DNA of 64,000 bases from Planctomycetota bacterium (GTDB lineage Bacteria; Planctomycetota; Phycisphaerae; Phycisphaerales; UBA1924): positions 248,001-312,000 of the forward strand of contig JAFIFX010000002.1 in NCBI GenBank assembly GCA_020831805.1, written 5' to 3'. The position numbers and the translations under genes are program-made. The notes beneath the pieces are model-generated. The model made no database searches. It saw only the letters and a program-made list of their open reading frames with translations, and was not told where the DNA came from. This document shows, one piece after another, positions 43,160 to 51,185 of the stretch. Each line of letters starts with the position of its first letter. Position 1 is the first letter of the stretch.

Positions 43160-44097
43160 GCGTTCGAGGTTTCGGGCGTGTCGTGCGTGATGACCTTCAC
43201 GCCCTTGTCAATACGGCGCATCATGCCGGCCAGCGACTTGCCGGGGGCGAGTTCGTGCCACTCGGCGTCGGCGTGACCTGCGGCCAAACGCTCGCAGTTG
43301 GCGGCCCAGCGAACCGGGCTGGTGAGCTGCTCGACCAGCCGCTTGCGGATGGCGGCCGGCTCGGGGTCGTGCGCCTCGCCGGTGACATTCGACATCACCG
43401 GGCAGCGCGGCGTGCTGATGGGGGTGTTTTCCAACGCCTCGGCCAGCCGGTCGGCCGCGGGCTGCATCAGGGGTGAGTGGAACGCCCCGGCGACCTGGAG
43501 GCGGGTGGCGCGGAGCCCGTGCTCGGGCGCGAGCTGTTCGGCCCGCTCACACGCCGCCAGCGTGCCGGAGATGACCACCTGCCCGGGCGCGTTGAAGTTG
43601 GCCGCGACCAGGACCTCGCCGCCCCGCGCCGCGTCGCAGAGGGCGTTGGCCTTCTCCTCGTCGGCGCCGATCAGCGCGACCATTGTCGAGGACAGCGCCT
43701 CGGCGGCCTGCTGCATCGCCTGGCCGCGCAGGGCCACCAGGCGCAGCCCGTGCTCGAACAAGAACGCCCGGGCCAGCGTCAGCGCCGTGTACTCGCCCAG
43801 CGAGAGCCCCGCCGCGGCGGCCAGCGCAAAGTCCGACCCGCGCGTCTCGACCAGCGCCCGGTGGCAGGCGATCGAACAGGCGTAGATTGCCGGCTGGGAG
43901 ATGTCCGTCCGGTTGAGCAGGTCCGCCGGGCCCTCGAAGCACAGGGCCGAGAGCGGCTTGGGCAGCGACCCGGCCAGGATCGCGTCGGCCTCGTCGAAGG
44001 TCTCGCGGGCGGCGGTGCTGGTCTGGTACCAGTCCCGGCCCATGCCGACGATCTGGGCGCCCTGCCCGGGGCACAGAAAGATGGTTTGCTGTGTCAT
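43156..44097 (-). CDS. fabD: Malonyl-CoA:ACP transacylase FabD
   Basis: The 313-residue product has GQGAQ (11-15), the nucleophile elbow GLSLGEY (Ser99) and later GAFHSPLM with the catalytic His. FabD loads malonate onto ACP. It is separated from fabH by 72 nt that contain a GGCCGGCA-GGA-TGCCGGCC palindrome. Confidence 0.94.
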   Translation of the reverse strand: MTQQTIFLCPGQGAQIVGMGRDWYQTSTAARETFDEADAILAGSLPKPLSALCFEGPADLLNRTDISQPAIYACSIACHRALVETRGSDFALAAAAGLSLGEYTALTLARAFLFEHGLRLVALRGQAMQQAAEALSSTMVALIGADEEKANALCDAARGGEVLVAANFNAPGQVVISGTLAACERAEQLAPEHGLRATRLQVAGAFHSPLMQPAADRLAEALENTPISTPRCPVMSNVTGEAHDPEPAAIRKRLVEQLTSPVRWAANCERLAAGHADAEWHELAPGKSLAGMMRRIDKGVKVITHDTPETSNA

Positions 44098-44144
44098 GGC
44101 GGATGGTAGGGGGTGGGGAGGACGAGATGGCGTGCGGGGTTGGA

Positions 44145-44163
44145 GGCCGGCAGGATGCCGGCC
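44145..44163. repeat. GGCA-GGA-TGCC palindrome between fabH and fabD
   Basis: GGCCGGCA-GGA-TGCCGGCC is an 8-bp perfect stem with a GGA loop. It has the same core as 31032-31050 but a different outer stem (GGCC versus GGGG), meaning pairing is preserved while sequence changes. Confidence 0.6.
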
Positions 44164-44169
44164 CCACCA

Positions 44170-45180
44170 TCAGAGTTGCCAGAGGCTCGCGCCCCAGGTG
44201 AGGCCGGCGCCGAAGGCGATGAACATCACTCGCTGGCCCTCCTCGATCCGGCCCTCGCGCTTCAGCTCGTCGAAGACCAGCGGGCAGGAACCCGCCACGG
44301 TGTTGCCGTAGCGGTCGATGTTGATCCGCAGCTTGGATTCCGGCAGGCCGAAGCGTTCGCGGGCTGACTCGAGGATGCGGCTGTTGGCCTGGTGGCAGAC
44401 ATAGTGGTCGATGTCCGCGGCGCGCAGCCCCGCGGTATCGAGCGTCTCCTCGATGACCTCGGGGAACTTCGAGACGGCGAACTTGAACACCGTCTTGCCG
44501 TTCATCTGGATCTTCTCGTCCATGCGCGGGTCCGGTTCCGCGTCGACGATCTGGCCCAGGCCATTGGGGATGTACAGACTCCGCGCCCCCGACCCGTCCG
44601 AGTGCATCGCCTGGGCGAGCATGCCCTTGCGGGCGTCATCGGACCGCCGGAGCACCAGCGCGCCGCCCGCGTCGCCGAAGAGGATCGCCGCCCCGCGTCC
44701 GAAGGTCGAGTAATCGCAGTGCCGCGTGATCGTGTCGACCCCGATCACACCGACCGAGTCGTACAGCCCGCCCGCGATCAGTTCGTGCGCGATCGAGATC
44801 GTGAAGACAAAGCCCGAGCACGCCGCGTTGATGTCCATCGCCCCGATGGTCCCGCATCCCAGCGTCGCGGCGGCGCGGCATGATACCGAGGGCGTGGGCG
44901 AATCCGCGGTCATGGTCGCGCAGACGATCAGCCCCAGTTCATCCGGACGCATGCCCGCGTCCGCCAGCGCCCTGCCAAGGGCCTCGGCCCCCAGCTCGGT
45001 CGTCGGGTAGGGCTTGGAGGTGTCGTACCGCCGGCGCTCACGGATCCCTGTGCGCTGCAGGATCCATTCGTCCGAGGTTTCCATCATCGTCTCGAGCTCG
45101 GCGTTGGTCAGCCGGTGTTCGGGCAGCGCCGAGCCGGACCCTGCGATCTCGACGCCGACGGCGCGGGTGCGTGGGGTCAT
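44170..45180 (-). CDS. fabH: 3-oxoacyl-[ACP] synthase III FabH
   Basis: FabH condenses acetyl-CoA (or another starter) with malonyl-ACP to begin fatty-acid synthesis. I start at the ATG that overlaps the plsX stop by ATGA, giving 336 residues; the long track ORF reads through plsX. The catalytic triad is Cys121 (NAACSGF), His in VCHQAN and Asn in YGNTVAGS. Confidence 0.95.
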   Translation of the reverse strand: MTPRTRAVGVEIAGSGSALPEHRLTNAELETMMETSDEWILQRTGIRERRRYDTSKPYPTTELGAEALGRALADAGMRPDELGLIVCATMTADSPTPSVSCRAAATLGCGTIGAMDINAACSGFVFTISIAHELIAGGLYDSVGVIGVDTITRHCDYSTFGRGAAILFGDAGGALVLRRSDDARKGMLAQAMHSDGSGARSLYIPNGLGQIVDAEPDPRMDEKIQMNGKTVFKFAVSKFPEVIEETLDTAGLRAADIDHYVCHQANSRILESARERFGLPESKLRINIDRYGNTVAGSCPLVFDELKREGRIEEGQRVMFIAFGAGLTWGASLWQL

Positions 45181-46214
45181 GCCGGGACCGTCTCTTCCCC
45201 GATGGGGGCCAGGACCGCGATCCGCTCGACGATCGCGTCGTTCACATGGGCGCGGACATGCTGGAGCGCATTGCGGACGGCGTTCTTGAGCGTCCGCGGC
45301 TCGGACGATCCGTGGGCGATCATCATCACGCCGTTCACGCCCAGCAGCGGGGCGCCGCCGTACTCGTGATAATCGTTCTTCTTGTAGATGCTCTTGATCA
45401 CCGGCTCGAACTGGACCATCAGGTTCGGGTCGTACTCGAGGATCTCCGCCGCGATCGCCTCGAAGAGCGACTTGGCCAGGCCCTCGGCCATCTTGAGCAT
45501 CGAGTTGCCCGTGAAGCCGTCGGTCACGACCACATCGGCCACGCCGGCGAACAGATCGCGTCCCTCGATGAAGCCGATGAAGTTCATGTCGGGTGATCGG
45601 CGGAACAGGTCCCGTGCGCCCTTGATCAGGTCGGACCCCTTGCCCTCCTCCGAGCCGATGTTCATCAGGGCGACCCGCGGCTGCTTGATGCCCAGGGTCT
45701 TCTGGGCTAGGACCTCGGCCATGATGCCGTACTGCCAGAGGTGCAGGGGGCGCGGCTCGGGGTTGGCCCCCGCGTCGCACAGCACCACCGGCCCGTGGAA
45801 GGCCGGCAGGGTGACCGCGATGCCCGGGCGGTGCACGCCGGGCAGGCGACGCATGTGCATCTGTCCGGCCGCGACGCAGGCCCCCGTGTTCCCGGCGGAG
45901 ATCACCGCGTCGCAGCGGTTCTCGGCCTTCTTCGAGCCGAGCTTGGCCATCACCACGATGGAAGAGTCGGCCTTGGACCGCACGGCTTGGGCCGGCGAGT
46001 CGCCCATCTCGATGACTTCGGATGTGTGGACAATCTCGAGGCGCGGGTCGGACACGCCGCGCTCGCTCAGGTGCGCGCGGATGACCGACTCATCACCGAC
46101 CAGCACGAGGTGCTCGTCCGGCTGGAGTAGGGGCAGGGCATCGACTACGCCCTTCATGACCGCGTCGGGAGCGTGGTCGCCGCCCATCACATCGATGGCG
46201 ATGCGGATCGGCAT
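45177..46214 (-). CDS. plsX: Phosphate acyltransferase PlsX
   Basis: PlsX converts acyl-ACP to acyl phosphate for phospholipid synthesis at the membrane. The 345-residue product opens with IAIDVMGGDHAPDAVMKG, and continues with SAGNTGACVAAG, NIGSEEGKGSDL and FTGNSMLKMAEG, all family blocks. It lies 25 nt after rpmF and overlaps fabH, the common rpmF-plsX-fab order. Confidence 0.95.
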   Translation of the reverse strand: MPIRIAIDVMGGDHAPDAVMKGVVDALPLLQPDEHLVLVGDESVIRAHLSERGVSDPRLEIVHTSEVIEMGDSPAQAVRSKADSSIVVMAKLGSKKAENRCDAVISAGNTGACVAAGQMHMRRLPGVHRPGIAVTLPAFHGPVVLCDAGANPEPRPLHLWQYGIMAEVLAQKTLGIKQPRVALMNIGSEEGKGSDLIKGARDLFRRSPDMNFIGFIEGRDLFAGVADVVVTDGFTGNSMLKMAEGLAKSLFEAIAAEILEYDPNLMVQFEPVIKSIYKKNDYHEYGGAPLLGVNGVMMIAHGSSEPRTLKNAVRNALQHVRAHVNDAIVERIAVLAPIGEETVPA

Positions 46215-46239
46215 CCGGCGGAAACTCCGGGGAAAAGAC

Positions 46240-46437
46240 TTAGTCGTTGGAGCCGATCTTCAGCTTGCGGACGATGATCCGCAGGCCGGGACGGACATAA
46301 CCCGATTCGGCGCACACGCGGTGGTGACGCTTGGGCATGCCGGAAAGCGGGCAGATGGTCGAGCCCGGGGCGGTGATGGCGTCATGAGAGCGCCGGCGCT
46401 TCGAACGGCCGCGGCTCTGTCGTTGGGCTGGAAGCAT
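46240..46437 (-). CDS. rpmF: 50S ribosomal protein L32 (cysteine-poor form)
   Basis: The 65-residue product has the L32 core QRQSRGRSKRRRSHDA and the second-half HHRVCAESGYV. The start follows GAGGAG. Only one cysteine of each zinc pair is left: ICPLSG and VCAESG, where zinc-binding L32 has CPxCG and CxxCG. It therefore probably does not hold zinc by four Cys. The C-terminus is longer than in E. coli (YVRPGLRIIVRKLKIGSND). It leads the rpmF-plsX-fabH operon. Confidence 0.88.
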   Translation of the reverse strand: MLPAQRQSRGRSKRRRSHDAITAPGSTICPLSGMPKRHHRVCAESGYVRPGLRIIVRKLKIGSND

Positions 46438-46622
46438 CGTTGGCTCCTCATCGTCCCGCCGCCCACCGGTTCAGGGGGCATTGGGCCGAGCGGACGCTCC
46501 GGGCGTCATCAGAAACAGGGATCCCGGCTCCGGAGACAATCCCCGGACCGGACCCGGACGATAGGCGTGGGCCCCGGCATCGTCAATCCGGATCAAATCG
46601 GGCCGCCCGCCGACCCCGCTGG

Positions 46623-46651
46623 TTGGACTTTCCGGGCCGCCGCGGTATAAA
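46623..46651 (+). promoter_or_regulatory. Promoter of the tRNA-Lys gene
   Basis: TTGGAC and TATAAA, 17 nt apart, lie about 35 nt before the tRNA 5' end. Both hexamers match the consensus in at least 4/6 positions, in a GC-rich setting where TATAAA stands out. Confidence 0.65.
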
Positions 46652-46685
46652 TGAAGTCTGGTCCGGGAGACATCCGGCCCAAACC

Positions 46686-46758
<73 letters not shown>

Positions 46759-46766
46759 TTCAGGTT

Positions 46767-46802
46767 CGCAAGCCCTGGCATCGTCGGGGCTTGCGGCGTT
46801 TT
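46767..46802 (+). terminator. Rho-independent terminator after tRNA-Lys
   Basis: CGCAAGCCC and GGGCTTGCG pair perfectly (9 bp, 11-nt loop) and are followed by GCGTTTT. It lies 8 nt after the tRNA and ends just before the stop of the convergent M20 gene. Confidence 0.7.
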
Positions 46803-46806
46803 GGGT

Positions 46807-48075
46807 TCAGGCCCGGATCCCGCACATACGCAGGATGGTCCGGACCAGCACCGCCGTGGCGGTGTGCAGGTCGGCGATCGGTACGGATTCATCGGGGGCG
46901 TGGGCGGTTCGGACATCGCCGGGGCCGTAGAGCACGGACGGGGTGCGGCCCTCGTTGACCAGCAAGCGCATATCCGCCCCGTAGGGCATGCCCCGTATGT
47001 CAGGGGCCCGCCCGGTCGTGTCGGCGTGGGCGGCGGCGAGGGTCCGGACCAGATCGTGGCCCGGGTCGATCTCGGCGGGCATGAACTGGGCGCCCCACCA
47101 ATCGACAATCGGGCGGCCTCCGTCGGGCGCGTCGATCCGGTCGGCGGCGGCCTCGACCGCGCGGACGAACGCGGCCCGGACCCCGTCCGGCGCCTCGCCC
47201 GGCGCGATGCCCAGACGCCCTTCGCACACCAGCGACTCGGCGACCGTCGAGGCCCACACGCCGCAGCGGACCGTGCCGACGCAGATCGCGAAGGGGATGT
47301 CGTCGCCTCGGAACATGGGGTGGTCGAGCCGGGCGTTGCGTTCGGCCTCGAAGGCGCGCACGGCGTGGAAGATGGGGATGAAGCGTTCGACCGGGTCGAT
47401 CCCCTCCGCTCGCAGCGCGCCGTGCGCCGCCACGCCGGGCACGGTGATCCGGAAGTTCATCGCCCCAGCCTGGGCGGGCGCGACCGCCAGCCGGGTGGGC
47501 TCGAGCACGATGCCGGCATCGCCGGTATGGCCGCGGAGCACGGAGGCGAGCGTGCCCATGCCGCCGTCCTCCTCGCCGACCACGCTCTGCAGGAGCACGG
47601 CGCCCTCCAGGCGCACCCCCGCCCGGACGATCGCCTCGATCGCCCCCAGCGCGCAGCACAGCGCCCCCTTCATGTCCGTCGCCCCGCGTCCGTACACACG
47701 ACCGTTCTCGATATGGGCCCGGAACGGCGGGTGCGTCCAGCGCGACAGGTCCCCCGCCGGGACCACATCGACATGCCCGTTGAGCACCAGCGTCGGGCCT
47801 TGGCCCGACCCGTGCCGGCCGACCACGCCGACGGCATGGTCCCGCTCGATCTCGGCGGTATACGACGGGTGAACACGCAGGGTGTCCATGTCGATGTCCC
47901 ACTCGTCGACCTCCATGCCGATCGATCGCATGAAGCCGGCCATGGTGCGCTGTGCGGCGGTCTCCTCGCCGCTCACGCTCTCGACGGCGATCATCGCCCC
48001 CAGACGCTCCAGCAGCGCGTCGTGATCGATCGCTTCCAGGGCCCGGATCTCGGCCCGTGCGCGGGTGTCGTCCAT
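46807..48075 (-). CDS. M20-family deacylase (ArgE/DapE type)
   Basis: The 422-residue product is a two-zinc M20 amidohydrolase: NGHVDVVPAGDL (His, Asp), GRGATDMKGALC (bridging Asp) and VVGEEDGGMGT (catalytic Glu and ligand Glu), then a dimerisation domain with VPGVAAHGALRAEGIDPVE. Members remove acyl groups from amino acids such as N-acetylornithine or succinyl-diaminopimelate; the exact substrate is not clear. It begins 2 nt after a trans-sulfuration gene, suggesting co-transcription in amino-acid metabolism. Confidence 0.85.
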   Translation of the reverse strand: MDDTRARAEIRALEAIDHDALLERLGAMIAVESVSGEETAAQRTMAGFMRSIGMEVDEWDIDMDTLRVHPSYTAEIERDHAVGVVGRHGSGQGPTLVLNGHVDVVPAGDLSRWTHPPFRAHIENGRVYGRGATDMKGALCCALGAIEAIVRAGVRLEGAVLLQSVVGEEDGGMGTLASVLRGHTGDAGIVLEPTRLAVAPAQAGAMNFRITVPGVAAHGALRAEGIDPVERFIPIFHAVRAFEAERNARLDHPMFRGDDIPFAICVGTVRCGVWASTVAESLVCEGRLGIAPGEAPDGVRAAFVRAVEAAADRIDAPDGGRPIVDWWGAQFMPAEIDPGHDLVRTLAAAHADTTGRAPDIRGMPYGADMRLLVNEGRTPSVLYGPGDVRTAHAPDESVPIADLHTATAVLVRTILRMCGIRA

Positions 48076-48077
48076 GG

Positions 48078-49280
48078 TCAGGCCGGGATGTTCTGGGGGA
48101 TGTGTGCGAACGCGGCTTCGAGGTCCGCGATCAGGTCGGCCGGGTCCTCGATGCCGACCGAGTAGCGCACCAGCGACTCGGGGATGCCCGCGGCGGCCCG
48201 TTCATGGGCGCTCAGCTCCACATGGCTGGTCATCGCCGGGGGGCCGGCCAGCGTGCCCACCGAGCCCAGGCTCGCCGCGCGGTGGGCCAGCCGCAACGCG
48301 GGGACCACCGCGCGCAACGCCGGCATCCCGCCCGCGAGCGAGAACGACACGACGCCCCCGAAGCCCGACATCTGGGCCTTCGCCACCGCGTGGTTGGGGT
48401 GCCCGGCGAGCCCGGGGTAGTAGACCGCCTCGACCTGGGGTTGGGCGGCCAGCCACTCGGCGATGGCCTGCGCGGACTCGTTCTGGCGCGAAACACGCAG
48501 CTCCAGCGTGCGCAGCCCACGGGTGAGCAGGTACGCGGACATCGGGTCGAGCGACGCGCCGTTGATCTCCCGGAAGTGATAGAGGGACCGGATCCGCTCG
48601 GCATCGCCGCTGACGATCCCGCCCATCGCGTCGGAGTGTCCGCCGAGAAACTTGGTCGCGCTGTGGAGCACGAGGTGAGCCCCAAGCTCCAGGGGACGCT
48701 GGTTGATGGGCGTGGCAAAGGTGTTGTCGACCACAACGGTCGCCCCGCCACGCCGGCCGGCCTCGGCAAGACGGCGGATGTCGAGCACCTTGAGCGTCGG
48801 GTTGGTGGGGGTCTCGAGGTACAGGACATCGCAACCCTTGGCGGCCTCACGCTCGATCTGCTCGTGGTCGTGCGTCTCGCACAGCACCACCTCCACCCCG
48901 AACCGAGGCAGGAACTCGACGAAGAGCTTGTTCGTCCCGCCGTAGCTGTCCTTGATGCTCACCACCCGCGAGCCCGGCGAGAGGAAGGTGAACAGCGTGT
49001 TGCTGATCGCCGCCATGCCGGTCGCGAAACTGGTCGACGCCTCCGCCCCGTCCAGGTCGCGCATGACCCGCTCGAAGATCTCGACCGTCGGGTTGGTGTT
49101 GCGCGAGTAGATGTGCCCCGGACGCTCGCCGGATCCGACGGCCTGCCACTCGTCGAGGTCGTCGTAGTTGAAGGTCACGCCGTGGTACACCGGTGCGACG
49201 GTCGCGCCGTGCGGGTCCGGCTCGGTCCGGCCGCCCCAGACGCAGCGGGTGGCTTGGCGCAGGTGATTCGGTTCGGTCAT
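48078..49280 (-). CDS. Cys/Met metabolism PLP enzyme (cystathionine gamma-synthase/lyase-type)
   Basis: I start at MTEPNHLRQATRCVWGG, giving 400 residues. Family marks: YSRNTNPTVEIFERVMRDLDGAEASTSFATGMAAI, DNTFATPINQRPLELGAHLVLHSATKFLGGHSDAMGG (Schiff-base Lys in SATKFLGGH) and the ending VRYSVGIEDPADLIADLEAAF. These enzymes make or split cystathionine, homocysteine or methionine through PLP; sequence alone does not separate synthase, lyase and sulfhydrylase. Confidence 0.87.
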   Translation of the reverse strand: MTEPNHLRQATRCVWGGRTEPDPHGATVAPVYHGVTFNYDDLDEWQAVGSGERPGHIYSRNTNPTVEIFERVMRDLDGAEASTSFATGMAAISNTLFTFLSPGSRVVSIKDSYGGTNKLFVEFLPRFGVEVVLCETHDHEQIEREAAKGCDVLYLETPTNPTLKVLDIRRLAEAGRRGGATVVVDNTFATPINQRPLELGAHLVLHSATKFLGGHSDAMGGIVSGDAERIRSLYHFREINGASLDPMSAYLLTRGLRTLELRVSRQNESAQAIAEWLAAQPQVEAVYYPGLAGHPNHAVAKAQMSGFGGVVSFSLAGGMPALRAVVPALRLAHRAASLGSVGTLAGPPAMTSHVELSAHERAAAGIPESLVRYSVGIEDPADLIADLEAAFAHIPQNIPA

Positions 49281-49410
49281 CGTCGGCTCACTCCGCGGAT
49301 GCTGTGCGACAGGAGCGAGCGGAATGCCCGCCCCGTTCACAAAGCATAGCGAAAAAACCCGCCGGATCGCCGTCGGTGTTCGGTGGGGTGTGCGGTGTTG
49401 CCGGGCCGTC

Positions 49411-49914
49411 TCAGCGGCTTCGCTCGAACCGCATCAGCATCTCGCCGTCGTCCTTGCGGACGATCAGCACGCCGTCGCGGGTGCGATCGGTGTCGAACTT
49501 GGCGGCCCGGGTCAACGCGTCGAAGAACATGTTCTCGATCCGCATTGCTGTCTCGTGGCCGGCCATCTTGGTGGCGGCGGCCTGGGAGGGCTTGAACGCC
49601 CCGCGCTGCACGCCCTCGATGTCCAGCGAGGCGTTCCAGCGGTTGACCCCGCTGAAACCGCTCAGCCGCCCGGTGTCGTCCAGGGACAGGCTGGGCATCC
49701 GCTCGACACCGACATCACGCAGCTGCGGCTGGATGTGCTGGCCGCGGAGGACCACCAGGGTCCAGTCCCCCCGGAGCTGGGCGAGGTGCCCGGTCGGCTG
49801 GGTTTCGGTGGGCCGATCGGCGGCGGCCCGGTCATCCGGAGCGCTCTGGGCGGCGCAGGCGCCCAGCAGGCCCGTAAGCCCGGCAACGGCGAGGATGGTC
49901 ATGGTGCGGTTCAT
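49411..49914 (-). CDS. META-domain (HslJ-like) lipoprotein
   Basis: The 167-residue product has a signal peptide with lipobox LGAC (Cys near 20). A linker follows, then one META domain (about 48-165) with LRGDWTLVVLRGQ, LSLDDTGRLSGFSGVNRWNASL and AAATKMAGHETAMRIENMFFDAL, as in HslJ. The domain is common on secreted bacterial proteins; a protease-inhibitor or heat-resistance role is reported for some. Its upstream 335 bp is shared with the divergent dockerin-bearing gene. Confidence 0.82.
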   Translation of the reverse strand: MNRTMTILAVAGLTGLLGACAAQSAPDDRAAADRPTETQPTGHLAQLRGDWTLVVLRGQHIQPQLRDVGVERMPSLSLDDTGRLSGFSGVNRWNASLDIEGVQRGAFKPSQAAATKMAGHETAMRIENMFFDALTRAAKFDTDRTRDGVLIVRKDDGEMLMRFERSR

Positions 49915-50249
49915 GTTGGTTTCTCCAAGTCGTTGTGGGACAGTATGGCCCTTAGATCGTCCTGTCGGGACTTCGCCCGATGAATCGGCCGCGATGCGAA
50001 CAATATCCGGTCGCGGATCCCGAGAAAATACCCTGAATAGGGGTGTTTTGTGTCAAAATGGCAGGCAAAATCACCCTCTGTGAATCCTGAGGGCGGATTG
50101 GTCACGATTGACACCGATTTCTGGAATCTGCCCGTGCCTGCACTTGCGAATCCACTCTCAGTTCAGGGGATTCCGTTGGCGTCACCCGGTCCCACGACGC
50201 CGCGGGAACTGAACCGGGACCACGCAACCACGGAGCGAAAGGACGCACC
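49915..50249. promoter_or_regulatory. 335-bp divergent intergenic region
   Basis: No gene is visible. The segment is AT-richer than average around 50020-50130 and contains a TTGACA on each strand (50108-50113 on plus; 50051-50056 on minus), but neither has a -10 hexamer at standard spacing. A short imperfect dyad ACCCTGAATAGGGGT occurs near 50029-50043. It must hold the promoters of both flanking genes; I cannot place them. Confidence 0.3.
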
Positions 50250-51086
50250 ATGGACAGGAAGATTTCGAATCGAACGATGACCGCAACGCTGGCGACGGCT
50301 CTTATCGCGGGCGCCGCCGCCACGGCCCTGGGGGATGTGGATCACCACACCCTGCAGTCTGACAACGGGGTCCGGGAGCTGGGCTACACCGTCTCCTGGT
50401 CTGAGGCGATGATCGGAAACTATTACCACACGCCGAACGGCGAGGAGCTGACCATCACCAGCGTCGAAGTCGCGCTGGGGTATGGCCAGGAGGGTCGGCC
50501 CTTCGAACTGCTGATCTACAACGATCCGGACAATGACAACAACCCGACCAACGCCGTGCTCGTGTCCAGCGCCGCTGGCACCATCATCCCGGACGCGCCG
50601 AGCATCAACACCCTCAAGCTTCAGACGGTCGAGATCGATCCGGTCGTGGTCGACGGCGGATTCTTCGTCGCCGTGCGGCTCGCCGATCAGCCGTGGAACG
50701 ATCCCAACCTGAGTATGGGCGATTGGGAAACGGCGCCGAGCGCCCGGCGCCTCGACTACCAGGCCCCGACCAACAACTGGCGGGTCACCGGATTGCCGGC
50801 ATCCGGCCCGATGGGCGGGATCACGCCGATCGACACCAATGATCTTTCGAACAACTTCGTCTCGCCGGTGCAGCTCAACTGGGTCATCCGGGTGTCCGGA
50901 ACGACTCCGGTCGAGCCAACCGTGCTCAGCCCGGACATGAACGGCGACGGCGTCCACGACTGGTGGGATGTCTACCTGTTCATGAACATGTTCGTCGACG
51001 GGAACGCCGATTTCAACAACGACGGCGTAACCAACTACTTCGACATCATCGACTTCCTCGCGGCCTGGCACCAGCCGCCCGAGTAA
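50250..51086 (+). CDS. Secreted protein with C-terminal dockerin-like calcium repeats
   Basis: The 278-residue product follows an AAGGA site and has a signal peptide (cleaved near residue 28, TALGD). A beta-rich central domain (about 35-215; SVEVALGYGQEGRPFELLIYNDPD) has no family I recognise. The last about 55 residues form two dockerin-type calcium loops, PDMNGDGVHDWWDVYLFM and ADFNNDGVTNYFDIIDFLAAW. The dockerin pair suggests attachment to a surface partner. A very strong terminator follows, so it is monocistronic. Confidence 0.8.
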   Translation: MDRKISNRTMTATLATALIAGAAATALGDVDHHTLQSDNGVRELGYTVSWSEAMIGNYYHTPNGEELTITSVEVALGYGQEGRPFELLIYNDPDNDNNPTNAVLVSSAAGTIIPDAPSINTLKLQTVEIDPVVVDGGFFVAVRLADQPWNDPNLSMGDWETAPSARRLDYQAPTNNWRVTGLPASGPMGGITPIDTNDLSNNFVSPVQLNWVIRVSGTTPVEPTVLSPDMNGDGVHDWWDVYLFMNMFVDGNADFNNDGVTNYFDIIDFLAAWHQPPE

Positions 51087-51115
51087 GCCGTCTGAAAACA
51101 TGCTCTTCGTCTCCC

Positions 51116-51158
51116 GCACGATGCCCGGCTGTTGACCCGCCGGGCATCGTGCTTTTTT
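51116..51158 (+). terminator. Strong rho-independent terminator
   Basis: A perfect 14-bp stem (GCACGATGCCCGGC/GCCGGGCATCGTGC) with a 9-nt loop is followed by six T residues, 29 nt after the dockerin-bearing gene. The T tract serves the plus strand; the minus-strand RND gene ends 27 nt further on. Confidence 0.92.
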
Positions 51159-51185
51159 GCCCGCTCCCCGTTCGGAAGAACTCAA

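Noticed and set aside
45181-45780. N-terminal extension of FabH in the ORF track
   Set aside because: It reads through plsX in the wrong frame; FabH starts at the ATGA overlap.
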